A DNA stretch of 64,000 bases, from positions 59,331 to 123,330 of the forward strand of contig JBGTCV010000115.1 in assembly GCA_041748655.1 (NCBI GenBank), read 5' to 3'. Shown here in pieces: positions 41,229 to 49,445 of this stretch. How positions within the stretch are numbered: the first letter of the stretch is position 1; every line of letters starts with the position of its first letter. The position numbers and the translations under genes were made by a program. Below the pieces are notes generated by a model that saw only the letters and a program-made list of their open reading frames with translations, did not search any database and had not been told where the DNA came from. The DNA comes from Leptofilum sp041748655 (GTDB lineage Bacteria > Chloroflexota > Anaerolineae > Promineifilales > Promineifilaceae).

Positions 41229-42401
41229 TCATTCAAATTCGGCGATGGCGGCGCGGCCGACCATTTCCAGCGCCGTGTCGCCCGACGGCGGCTGCATGGA
41301 ACCAGCCCGCACGTCGCGGAAGTACCGTTCCAGCGGCAGCGCCTTGGTGATGCTGCTGCCCCCGGCAATTTGCAGCGCCTGGTCGGTGACTTTGTTGGCC
41401 GTTTCCGTCACCATCGTCTTGGCAGCGGCAATGCGGGCCGACAGTTTGGCCCGGTCGGCATCGTCGCCGGTCCATTCCCCCGCCACATCGAACAGCAGGG
41501 CGCGGGCGGCCTGTAAGGCGATGTCCATCTCGCCAATCTGGCGCTGGATTTTGGGCAGCGTGGCGATCGGTTTGCCCAGGGCGGTGGGCACGCGCTCCAG
41601 GGCAAACTGAATGACCCGGTTTCGCGCCGACAGGGCTGCGCCCAGGTAGATAGTTGACATAATCATCGGGAACCAGAGGTTGGGCTTGGCGGAACGGCCG
41701 TCTCGCTCCACCACATAGTTTCGGGGAATAGGCACATCGTTAAACACCACGTCGTGGCTGTCGCTGGCCCGCAGGCTGAGGGAATCGCTCCAGGTGGTGA
41801 TCCATTCAACGCCTGGCATATTTTGCTCCACCAGCACCACCGCGCCTTCGCCTTCCAGGGCCACCCGCACCAGCATGTGGGTCAGGTGTTTGCCGCCGGT
41901 GGACCATGTTTTACGGCCGTTTACCAGCCACCCGTCACCATTTTTAGCCGGAACGGCCGTTGTGGCCGGTAAGCCGCCGCGTGACGGACTGCCCAGCGCC
42001 GGTTCGCTGGCGATGGAGTTGAACAGCGCCCCGTTGGCGGCCAATCCGCAAAATTCGGCATACCAGGCCGCATCCCAGGTTTGTACTTCCCGCTGATGGC
42101 CAAAAATATGCACCTGCATTCCGGCGACGATGGCGGTGGAGGTGCTGCCCTGGGCCAGGGCCAGCTGCGCCGCCACGCAGTCGCGCAGAGGCAGGCCGTA
42201 GCCACCAAACTCACGCGGCACACTAATGCCCAGATAGCCGGACGCTTTCAGCGCGGCCACATCCTCAGCGGGCAGCGCCCCTTCTTTATCCGCCTCATCC
42301 GCCCGGCTTGCGAACTGTTCGGCGAGGGTGGTGGCGAGGGAAACGGCCGTTTCCGCATTCTTTTCGTCTTGTTTTTGGGTGTCATTCATCATCTGTTCCA
42401 T
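41229..42401 (-). CDS. Acyl-CoA dehydrogenase family protein
   Basis: About 390 residues of acyl-CoA dehydrogenase fold: N-terminal helices (ASGYLGISVPREFGGYGLPL), a beta domain (FNSIASEPALGSPSRGGLPA and VNGRKTWSTGG), and C-terminal FAD-binding helices (AKTMVTETANKVTDQALQIA and GGSSITKALPLERYFRDVRA). The start is uncertain; I take ATG at codon end 42401. The spacing and the DibenzothiopheneDO/PaaH-like features (SLRASDSHDVVFNDVPIP) allow either a dehydrogenase or a flavin monooxygenase of the same fold. It converges with paaD, so it is not in that operon, but may act in related degradation. Confidence 0.85.
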   Translation of the reverse strand: MEQMMNDTQKQDEKNAETAVSLATTLAEQFASRADEADKEGALPAEDVAALKASGYLGISVPREFGGYGLPLRDCVAAQLALAQGSTSTAIVAGMQVHIFGHQREVQTWDAAWYAEFCGLAANGALFNSIASEPALGSPSRGGLPATTAVPAKNGDGWLVNGRKTWSTGGKHLTHMLVRVALEGEGAVVLVEQNMPGVEWITTWSDSLSLRASDSHDVVFNDVPIPRNYVVERDGRSAKPNLWFPMIMSTIYLGAALSARNRVIQFALERVPTALGKPIATLPKIQRQIGEMDIALQAARALLFDVAGEWTGDDADRAKLSARIAAAKTMVTETANKVTDQALQIAGGSSITKALPLERYFRDVRAGSMQPPSGDTALEMVGRAAIAEFE

Positions 42402-42455
42402 AAAAACCATTCTAACCACAAACCATCCACCCTGCCACCGGGTACAATAAAACCA

Positions 42456-42507
42456 TCGTGAAACGTGAAACGTGATGTCACTCTGGCCACGTTTCACGTT
42501 TCACGCC
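42456..42507. repeat. CGTGAAACGTGA hairpin repeat, copy 2
   Basis: CGTGAAACGTGAAACGTGA faces CACGTTTCACGTTTCACG around the loop TGTCACTCTGGC. It lies upstream of the acyl-CoA dehydrogenase start. Confidence 0.8.
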
Positions 42508-42668
42508 AAACCTGACGAAATTCCAAAGAGTTCAACATGGGCCTGGGCGCACTACGATGAATGAAAATTAGCTTTTGCACCTTTATTCTTTGTGCCTTCG
42601 TGCCTTTGTTCCTTTGTAATTAATTTTTGATTTTCAAAGGGGACAATTTACTACCAAAGGGAGTTATC

Positions 42669-43652
42669 ATGACAAGCTGGAATAAACGCAAACGATTAGA
42701 AGCGGTTATCAGCGGCGCAGCGCCCGACCGGGTGCCGGTAGCCCTGTGGCGGCATTGGCCGGGGGATGACCAGGACGCCCACGCCCTGGCGGCCGCCCAC
42801 CTGAAATGGCAGCAGGATTACGACTGGGACGTGCTGAAAGTTGGCCCGGCCAGCAGCTACTCGGTGGTCGATTGGGGGGTCAAAGATAAGTGGGTGGGGC
42901 ACATCGAAGGCACGCGACAGTACACCCGCCGCGCCATCCAAACGCTGGAAGATTGGGCCAGGCTCCAGCCGCTCGACCCCGGCCTGGGCATGTTGGCCAC
43001 CCAACTGGAAACGCTGCAGCTGGTGAAAACGGCCGTTGGCGACACCGTCCCCGTTTTGGCCACCATCTTTTCGCCGCTCTCCCAAGCCAAACACCTGGCC
43101 GACAACGAACCGATGTTGAGCCATTTACGCAGCCAGCCGGAGCTGTTCCGGCAGGGGCAGGCCACGATTTTGGAAAGCACGCTGCGCTACATCGAAGCGG
43201 CCAAACAGATTGGCATCGACGGCATTTTTTACGCCATTCAACACGCCCGGTATCCGCTGCTAAGCCGGGCGGAGTATGAGGAATGGGGACGGCCGTTTGA
43301 CCATCAAATCCTCAATGCCGTGAACGATTGTTGGCTCAATATGATTCATCTGCACAGCACAGACGTGATGTTTGATCTGGTGGCGGCATATCCGGTGCAG
43401 CTGGTGAACTGGCACGACCGGGAAACAGGCATCAGCCTGGCTGACGGCTTGCGGCAAATCAAAGGCGCAGCCAGCGGCGGCATCGACCATTGGACCCTGC
43501 ACCAGGAATCGCCAGAACAAACCATTGCCGAAGCCCAGGATGCGATTGCGCAGACAAACGGCCGTCGCCTGCTGCTCGGCACCGGCTGTGTGGCCATGAC
43601 CACCACCCCCCTGCGCAACATCCGCGCCCTGCGGGAAGCGGTGGGACAGTAA
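42669..43652 (+). CDS. Uroporphyrinogen decarboxylase (URO-D) family protein
   Basis: A 327-residue TIM-barrel protein of the URO-D family, starting at ATG 42669 behind AAAGGGAGTTATC. Characteristic parts are RKRLEAVISGAAPDRVPVAL at the start, VPVLATIFSPLSQAKHLAD, GIFYAIQHARYPLL and the closing LLLGTGCVAMTTTPLRNIRA. Classic HemE residues (RQAGR, the Asp and Tyr of the active site) are not evident, so it is more likely a corrinoid-type methyltransferase or an uncharacterised paralogue than a haem enzyme. It stands alone before trmD. Confidence 0.85.
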   Translation: MTSWNKRKRLEAVISGAAPDRVPVALWRHWPGDDQDAHALAAAHLKWQQDYDWDVLKVGPASSYSVVDWGVKDKWVGHIEGTRQYTRRAIQTLEDWARLQPLDPGLGMLATQLETLQLVKTAVGDTVPVLATIFSPLSQAKHLADNEPMLSHLRSQPELFRQGQATILESTLRYIEAAKQIGIDGIFYAIQHARYPLLSRAEYEEWGRPFDHQILNAVNDCWLNMIHLHSTDVMFDLVAAYPVQLVNWHDRETGISLADGLRQIKGAASGGIDHWTLHQESPEQTIAEAQDAIAQTNGRRLLLGTGCVAMTTTPLRNIRALREAVGQ

Positions 43653-43733
43653 TCAGTAGGTCAGTAGGTCAGTAATCAGTAACCAGTGGATCAGTTACTG
43701 ATTACTGCTTCACTGATCACTGAATACTGACAA
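43650..43733. repeat. CAGTAATCAGT hairpin repeat, copy 3
   Basis: AGTAATCAGTAGGTCAGTAGG and TCAGTAATCAGTAACCAGTGGATC face AGTTACTGATTACTG and TCACTGATCACTGAATACTG. It is a well-formed member of the family, immediately after the URO-D stop. Confidence 0.75.
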
Positions 43734-43771
43734 GCTTGACACGGCCACCATGCCGCCAGATACTTAGCGCC

Positions 43772-44590
43772 ATGCATATTGATATTTTGACGCTGTTTCC
43801 AGAAATGTTTCCCGGTTATCTGAATGAAAGCATCCTCAAGCGGGCGCAGGCCGCCGGGCTGCTGCACATTGGGCTGCACAACCTGCGCCACTACGCCACG
43901 GGCAAGCACCGCATCACGGATGAACCGCCCTATGGCGGCGGCGGCGGCATGGTGCTAAAGCCGGAACCGATTTTTGCAGCGGTCGAGTCTCTAATCTCTA
44001 ATCTCCACTCTTCTGAAGGAGGGGAAGCGGAGATTGAAGATCGGAGATTACCTATAATCCTCCTTACGCCGCAGGGACGGCCGTTTACCCAACGCATCGC
44101 TCAGGAATTGGCCCAGCACGACCGGCTGCTGCTGCTGTGCGGCCGTTACGAAGGGGTCGATGAGCGCGTTCGCCAACATCTGGTGACGGATGAAATTTCG
44201 ATTGGCGATTTTGTACTGACGGGCGGCGAGCTGGCGGCGATGGTCGTTATCGACGCCGTAGCCCGGCTGCTCCCCGGCGTGCTGGGTGCGGAAGACGCCG
44301 CCGAGGACGACAGCCACGCCACCGGCCTGCTGGAAGGGCCGCACTACACCCGCCCGGAAACGTTTCGCGGCTGGGCTGTGCCAGACGTACTGCGCTCTGG
44401 CCACGCGGCCAACATCGCCCGCTGGCGGCGCGAGCAGGCGCTGCGCCGCACCTGGCAGCGCCGCCCGGATATGCTGCTAACGGCCGTTCTCAGCCAGGAA
44501 GACAAGTGGTTTTTGGGCAAACTGGCAGCGGAAGCCAGTAATCAGTGGGCAGTGGGCAGTGGGCAGTATTCAGTAAACAGTGGGCAGTAA
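43772..44590 (+). CDS. trmD: tRNA (guanine-N1-)-methyltransferase TrmD
   Basis: The enzyme methylates G37 of tRNAs and so prevents frameshifting. From ATG 43772 it has 272 residues: MHIDILTLFPEMFPGYLNES, TDEPPYGGGGGMVLKPEPIF, LLLCGRYEGVDERV and GDFVLTGGELAAMV (the knotted SAM site) are all classic. A short insertion rich in Ser/Glu follows ESLISNLHSSE, probably a repeat word. The last 15 or so residues (ASNQWAVGSGQYSVNSGQ) are encoded by the CAGTAATCAGT repeat, so the native end has been extended or replaced. Confidence 0.95.
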   Translation: MHIDILTLFPEMFPGYLNESILKRAQAAGLLHIGLHNLRHYATGKHRITDEPPYGGGGGMVLKPEPIFAAVESLISNLHSSEGGEAEIEDRRLPIILLTPQGRPFTQRIAQELAQHDRLLLLCGRYEGVDERVRQHLVTDEISIGDFVLTGGELAAMVVIDAVARLLPGVLGAEDAAEDDSHATGLLEGPHYTRPETFRGWAVPDVLRSGHAANIARWRREQALRRTWQRRPDMLLTAVLSQEDKWFLGKLAAEASNQWAVGSGQYSVNSGQ

Positions 44591-44672
44591 TCGGTAATCA
44601 GTTGATCTTTACCGTTACTTTTGCGCTAGACTGATCACTGACCTACCGATTGCTGGATACCGATTACCGACA
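44533..44672. repeat. CAGTAATCAGT/GTGGGCAGT repeat, copy 4
   Basis: CAGTAATCAGTGGGCAGTGGG words begin inside the trmD open frame and continue to CTGATCACTGACCTACCGATTGC. This is the longest member of the family, and the left part is translated as the TrmD tail. Confidence 0.75.
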
Positions 44673-44685
44673 ACTGGAGACCCAA

Positions 44686-45753
44686 ATGCAAGGATGTTTA
44701 CGATTTTTAGCCGGGATTGTGGCTGTCTTTTTTGTGATAACGGCCGTTCTCGCCCTGTTCCTCACCAATTTATTCGCTGTTGTGGCTGACCGTGAAATTA
44801 TCAAGGATTCATTGTCTAATTTAGACAGGCTGGTAGTGGAGGCGGTGCCCGCGATTGTGGCCCAGACACTGGAAGAGCAGGCGCGGCAGCGTGGGCTGGC
44901 TCCCATCAATCTGGACGAAGCGCTTTTGCAACAGTCAATGGAAACGCTGCTGCCGCCTGGCTGGATTGAGGATCAAACGGATACGGCCGTTGACACCGTC
45001 TACGATCTGCTGGAAGGGGGGGATTTAGACAGCGCCACGCTAGAAATCGACACGACGCCCTTGCTGGATCGCTTTCGCGGCGCGCCGGGGCTGGCCATTG
45101 TGGGCACTATCATCGACAGCCTGCCAGCCTGCACGGCACCCACCAATCCTGCCGAACTGCTGGGACCAGATGTGACCATTCCCGCCTGTATGCCGCCCGG
45201 CATCCCCAACGAACAAATCACCCAGGAAGTTCACACCAGGCTGGTTCAGACGATGAACAGCAATCCACAGTTCCTTGGTGAATTTGGCGTCGTGCGGGTG
45301 CCGCTCTTCTCGCCAGAACAGCAGGCCCAAAACGAGACGCTGGTGCAGGCGCGGGAACAGCTGCTGCGCTGGCAGCGGAACTTTTCGCTGGCGCAGCGTT
45401 GGGGTTGGCTGCTATGGCTGCTGCCCGTGGGCTGCCTGCTGCTGATTACCCTGCTGGCGGTGCGCTCCTGGACAGAGTGGGGACATTGGTGGGGGTGGCC
45501 GCTGTTGGGAACGGCCGTTTTCGTCCTGTTCGTCGCCCTGATTCTGCCCGCCATTACCACCTATCTGCTGCGACAAATGCCCCCGGACCCCAACCTGGTC
45601 ACCATTTCTATACGGCAAACGGGGGTTCGGCTGGTAACGGCCGTAACCGACACCTGGCTTGGCCGCGTTTATTTACAAGCAGGTATCATGCTGGTGGCAG
45701 GGGTGTTTTTTGTGCTGCTGGGGTTTGCAACCGGGGGGAGAAGAAGAGATTAG
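44686..45753 (+). CDS. Membrane protein, unknown
   Basis: From ATG 44686 (GGAG nine bases upstream) the product has 355 residues. One hydrophobic helix at the start (FLAGIVAVFFVITAVLALFL) is followed by an extracytoplasmic region of about 220 residues with predicted helices and a few Cys (LPACTAPTNP and IPACMPP), then three helices at the C-terminus (WGWLLWLLPVGCLLLITLLA, WPLLGTAVFVLFVALILPAI and IMLVAGVFFVLLGFATGG). No family is recognised with confidence. It might be a sensor or a transporter-associated protein. Confidence 0.6.
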   Translation: MQGCLRFLAGIVAVFFVITAVLALFLTNLFAVVADREIIKDSLSNLDRLVVEAVPAIVAQTLEEQARQRGLAPINLDEALLQQSMETLLPPGWIEDQTDTAVDTVYDLLEGGDLDSATLEIDTTPLLDRFRGAPGLAIVGTIIDSLPACTAPTNPAELLGPDVTIPACMPPGIPNEQITQEVHTRLVQTMNSNPQFLGEFGVVRVPLFSPEQQAQNETLVQAREQLLRWQRNFSLAQRWGWLLWLLPVGCLLLITLLAVRSWTEWGHWWGWPLLGTAVFVLFVALILPAITTYLLRQMPPDPNLVTISIRQTGVRLVTAVTDTWLGRVYLQAGIMLVAGVFFVLLGFATGGRRRD

Positions 45754-45771
45754 AGACTGGAAAAACCGTAA

Positions 45772-45852
45772 CTACTCAGGTGCACGGCACTGGCCGCAGG
45801 CGTTTCAATTGGTTGGAACCGTTTGGCCAGTGCCTCGCACCACTCAGGCTTT
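45772..45852. repeat. Dispersed 85-bp hairpin element, copy B
   Basis: A near copy of the element at 10627-10712. Here the stem is GGTGCACGGCACTGGCC against GGCCAGTGCC and TCGCACC with loop GCAGGCGTTTCAATTGGTTG and following bases. It lies between the membrane gene and the convergent kinase gene, whose last codons follow at once. Confidence 0.75.
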
Positions 45853-45857
45853 TATGT

Positions 45858-48311
45858 TTACGGCAGAGGAATAATTGTAAAGTCGGTAAAGCCCGTCGCT
45901 TCCCCTTCAATTTCGTGGTCAAAGTAGAAAGCGGTAATCGCTTCAATATCGCCAGAGTCCTGATTATTGGACAAATCCAGGGTAGCGATGAACTCGTCGT
46001 TGACAAAAAAGTAGCCGACGTCTCCCCAGGCAATAAGGCGCAGGCTGTTTGTTTCGTTTGCCCTTAAATTCAGGTTAACCAGATCGCCTTCTGCCACGAC
46101 TACCTCATTGTCTACGCTGCCCTGCCGATCGGCCAGCTGCCAATTCCCTTCAGAAGCAACCACCAGCCAATATTTAAAAGAGCCGTTGGTGCGAAAAGAG
46201 AAGCCATAATCCCAATGATTGACCGAGGACGCAAAAGGATTGACAAACGTTGCCTCAACGATGAAATTTCGCTGATCGACATTGGCGCTTTCCAGCTTGA
46301 TAAGATCATCAATGACATGCACCAGCTCACCACTGCTTGGGCCGTAAACGGCCGTTGCCTCCCACAATCCAAAATTGTTGTAAGCAGTTACTTCGCCACT
46401 GCGCTCATTAACGCCATAAAAACCGGTGCCCAACGCAATATCACCGGGATTTATGCGGGAAGAAAGGTCCAGCTCGGAGATAAACTCGCCGTTAAGGAAA
46501 AAGTAGCCCTGCTCCCCAATGGCAATCAGTTCAAACAGATTGCTGCCGGTAGATGCCAGATCAAGCCATTCCGAGACATCCCCATCTTGCAAGAAATTGT
46601 CGGTGCCTGGGGTGCGGTCGTTCAGGTTCCACAAGCCATCGGAGCGTACCACCAGCCGCATTTCATCATCCACATCGCTTTGACGGAAGATGAGGCCAAA
46701 ATCCCAGCTGCCGGTAGCGGTGCCATAAGGATTCACCATTTCAACCTGCATCACAAAGTCGGCTGGGGCCACATCGGCATAAACCGTTTCGATAAATGCA
46801 TCATTGTCGTGAAGCAAACGGCCGTTTTCCGGACCATAAATAGCAGTAAAAGCATCAACCGGGCGGGGCGTCGGCGGTGGGTTGTCTATGGCAACAGCCG
46901 TTGCCGTCGCATTGGCAGCCACTTCACGGGTCGCTTCGGCGCTTTGCCGGGTTGCCAGAACGTCAGGGGTTGAGGCCGCTTCTGTATTGACAGGCGCGAC
47001 CGTTGGCGGTTCTGTTGTGCCTGTAGACAATTCAGCAGCGGTTGGAACGGCTTCAGCCTCTTCCGTTTCAAGGGCAGCCAGCGCTGCGGCCGTCACTGCC
47101 ACATCAACCGACTCATCATCGTCGTCGTCATCGCCAGGTTGGACAACGGCCGTCGGATCGCCACCAAAAAGCGCCAGGTCGCCCCTGGAAATGGCAGAGG
47201 CCAGCAGGGCAATCCCTGCCAAACAGGCGATGACAATCAGCCCTATCAGGGCAAAAACCCATTTGGGAACAGCCCCTGCGCCGGTTACAGTTGGTGAGAT
47301 GGGCGTGGGGAAACTGACCGGGCCAGAGCCAACAGGCGGTGGTGGTGGTACAGGGGTGGTGGTGACGGTTTCCAGGGGAACGGCCGTTGTCCGCACAGGC
47401 GTCACAGGCGGCTTGGGCGGTATCTCTTCCAGCAGTTCAGACTGCATCTCGCTGAGTTCCACTTCCAATTTTTTCACGTCTGGGCGTTCCAGATTGTGCA
47501 GGGTAGCGGCCGTTAACGCCGAAGAAAGATCCGTTGCGGTAGAGAACCGTTGGTCCCGCTCTTTTGCCATCGCCTTGTTGATGATCTCATTGCAGGCGGG
47601 CGGCAAATCAGGACGCACGCTTAAAATTTGGGGCACCGGGTCCATGACATGCTTCATCATCATGCGGGCCGGGGTATCGGCGTCGTATGGGGTGTTACCG
47701 GTGAGCATCTGGAAGAGGATGACACCCAAGGCGTAGATGTCGGAACGGCCGTCTAGCTTCTTGTCGCCATACACCTGTTCTGGGCTCATGTAGGTGGGCG
47801 TGCCCACCAGGCTGCCGCTGGCCGTCAGGGCATTGGTGGAAGAAGAGACGTGCACAATGCCAAAATCAGCCAGGAAGGCGTCGCCATATGAATCAAACAG
47901 CACGTTGCTCGGCTTCAGGTCACGATGGATGATGCCCATGCTGTGCGCCCGGTCTAAAGCCGAACCCAGCCGTTTCAGAATAACGGCCGCTTCATCAATC
48001 GGAATCGGCCCATCCGCCAACCGATCCGACAAGGAACCACCGGTCATCAGGCGCATCACCAGATACGGCTGCCCATTTTCCTCGCCAAAATCATAGACCG
48101 GCACAATGGCCGGATGTTCCAGCGTAGCAATGGTGCGGGCTTCACGGGTAAAACGGGCGCGGAACTCCGCTTCGTGCATGAATTCACGCGGCAGCATTTT
48201 TAGCGCCACCGTGCGTTCAAAAAGGGGATCGTGCGCCTCGAAAACGGTGGCCATACCGCCGCGCCCAATCTCTTGCTTTATTTCATAACGGCCGATTTTT
48301 TCTGGATTCAT
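45858..48311 (-). CDS. PknB-type Ser/Thr protein kinase with extracellular beta domains
   Basis: Residues 1 to about 270 form a Hanks-type kinase: GRGGMATVFEAHDPLFERTV (Gly loop and Lys), HRDLKPSNVLFDS (catalytic loop), LADFGIVHVSS and APE-equivalent TYMSPEQ. A Pro/Thr-rich linker precedes one membrane helix (VFALIGLIVIACLAGIALLA); an Asp run (DDDDDE) and a Thr/Ala stretch follow. The outer part has two copies of a beta-sandwich unit (SWDFGLIFRQSDVD and HWDYGFSFRTNGS), related in pattern to the lipoprotein at 12529. It probably senses an extracellular ligand and phosphorylates cytoplasmic proteins. Confidence 0.93.
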   Translation of the reverse strand: MNPEKIGRYEIKQEIGRGGMATVFEAHDPLFERTVALKMLPREFMHEAEFRARFTREARTIATLEHPAIVPVYDFGEENGQPYLVMRLMTGGSLSDRLADGPIPIDEAAVILKRLGSALDRAHSMGIIHRDLKPSNVLFDSYGDAFLADFGIVHVSSSTNALTASGSLVGTPTYMSPEQVYGDKKLDGRSDIYALGVILFQMLTGNTPYDADTPARMMMKHVMDPVPQILSVRPDLPPACNEIINKAMAKERDQRFSTATDLSSALTAATLHNLERPDVKKLEVELSEMQSELLEEIPPKPPVTPVRTTAVPLETVTTTPVPPPPPVGSGPVSFPTPISPTVTGAGAVPKWVFALIGLIVIACLAGIALLASAISRGDLALFGGDPTAVVQPGDDDDDDESVDVAVTAAALAALETEEAEAVPTAAELSTGTTEPPTVAPVNTEAASTPDVLATRQSAEATREVAANATATAVAIDNPPPTPRPVDAFTAIYGPENGRLLHDNDAFIETVYADVAPADFVMQVEMVNPYGTATGSWDFGLIFRQSDVDDEMRLVVRSDGLWNLNDRTPGTDNFLQDGDVSEWLDLASTGSNLFELIAIGEQGYFFLNGEFISELDLSSRINPGDIALGTGFYGVNERSGEVTAYNNFGLWEATAVYGPSSGELVHVIDDLIKLESANVDQRNFIVEATFVNPFASSVNHWDYGFSFRTNGSFKYWLVVASEGNWQLADRQGSVDNEVVVAEGDLVNLNLRANETNSLRLIAWGDVGYFFVNDEFIATLDLSNNQDSGDIEAITAFYFDHEIEGEATGFTDFTIIPLP

Positions 48312-48452
48312 AACGTTTTATTTCGGTGTAGCTTGGGTTATTAAAAATAATTTTGGTTAAAATTTCTGCTGCCCATATAGACTATTGGGTTAAACCGAAA
48401 ATTGCAATAGGTTTGCCCTCAAAAATAAATGAAACCGCCGTAAATTTCAATC

Positions 48453-49256
48453 TTACTGGCTCCCATACGCTTTTCGGGCCACGCTGCGGGCGCCTTCTTC
48501 CTGGCGCAGCCGCCAATCGCGGTCTTGCAGGCTGCGCACAATGGCGTCCCGTGCTTCTTCAGCCGAATCGGTAAGAATGAGCAGATCCAAATCCTCTGGG
48601 GAAATTTTGCCGTCGGCCAACATGCTGCTTTTGAGCCAATCGATCAGGCCGCCCCAGTAACGGGTGCCAAACAGCACCACGGGGAAGTTCTGTACCTTAC
48701 CTGTTTGAATCAGGGTAAGCGCCTCGAACAGCTCGTCCATCGTGCCAAAACCGCCAGGAAAGATGACAAACGCCTGGGCATATTTCACCAGCATTACTTT
48801 GCGGGCGAAGAAGTAGCGGAAATCAATAGAAAGATCGACATAAGGGTTGAGGTGCTGCTCGAAGGGGAGTTCGATGTTCAGGCCAACGGAATGCACGCCC
48901 GCCAGCCTGGCCCCTTTGTTGCCCGCTTCCATAATGCCCGGCCCGCCGCCGGTGATGATGTTGAAGCCTGCTTCGCCCAGGGTTTTGGCCACGGCAACGG
49001 CCGTTTCATACAATTCATCCCCCGGTTTTGTCCGCGCCGAACCGAAGATGGTAACGGCCGTTTCCAACTCCGCCAGCGCATCAAACCCCTCCACAAATTC
49101 ACCCATGATGCGCATCACACGCCAGGTATCGGTTTTATGGAAAGGTGTGCCGTCCAGCGCTGGCCCAGCCAGCAGGCGCTCATCTTCCGTAAGACGGCCC
49201 GCACGCGCCGCCCGATTAATGTTTGTATTATCCGTTTTGCTCGTTCCGTTACTCAT
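48453..49256 (-). CDS. LOG-family (TIGR00730) Rossmann-fold protein
   Basis: This 267-residue protein has the LOG signature: ITGGGPGIMEAGNKGAR and the motif PGGFGTMDELFEALTLIQTG. LOG proteins are usually cytokinin riboside 5'-monophosphate phosphoribohydrolases; bacterial members hydrolyse various nucleoside monophosphates. The first 45 residues are polar and not conserved. Other starts within the first ten codons are possible. It is monocistronic and lies between the kinase and SpoIIE groups, separated from each by repeats or spacers. Confidence 0.9.
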   Translation of the reverse strand: MSNGTSKTDNTNINRAARAGRLTEDERLLAGPALDGTPFHKTDTWRVMRIMGEFVEGFDALAELETAVTIFGSARTKPGDELYETAVAVAKTLGEAGFNIITGGGPGIMEAGNKGARLAGVHSVGLNIELPFEQHLNPYVDLSIDFRYFFARKVMLVKYAQAFVIFPGGFGTMDELFEALTLIQTGKVQNFPVVLFGTRYWGGLIDWLKSSMLADGKISPEDLDLLILTDSAEEARDAIVRSLQDRDWRLRQEEGARSVARKAYGSQ

Positions 49257-49302
49257 GACATTTCCTTATTAGGGTATTAGGGTCTTTGGGGTTTCGTGGG
49301 GT

Positions 49303-49388
49303 TTGGCGTGAAACCCTTCGGCAGCCTCAGGGCAGGCTGTGAAGCGTGAAGCGTGATACCTCTCTGGTCACGTTTCACGCATCACGGC
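49303..49388. repeat. GTGAAGCGTGA hairpin repeat, copy 3
   Basis: GTGAAACCCTTCGGCAGCC is followed by GTGAAGCGTGAAGCGTGA, which faces TCACGTTTCACGCATCAC around TACCTCTCTGG. It lies upstream of the LOG gene, next to the SpoIIE gene end. Confidence 0.7.
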
Positions 49389-49445
49389 TTGTCAACCCGC
49401 TGAGTTCCTAAATATCCCCTTTTTTTGGTACTGTTCACCAAGGAC

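Noticed and set aside
42669..43652. HemE (haem synthesis).
   Set aside because: The URO-D fold is clear but the decarboxylase active-site residues are not evident, and no haem genes are nearby.
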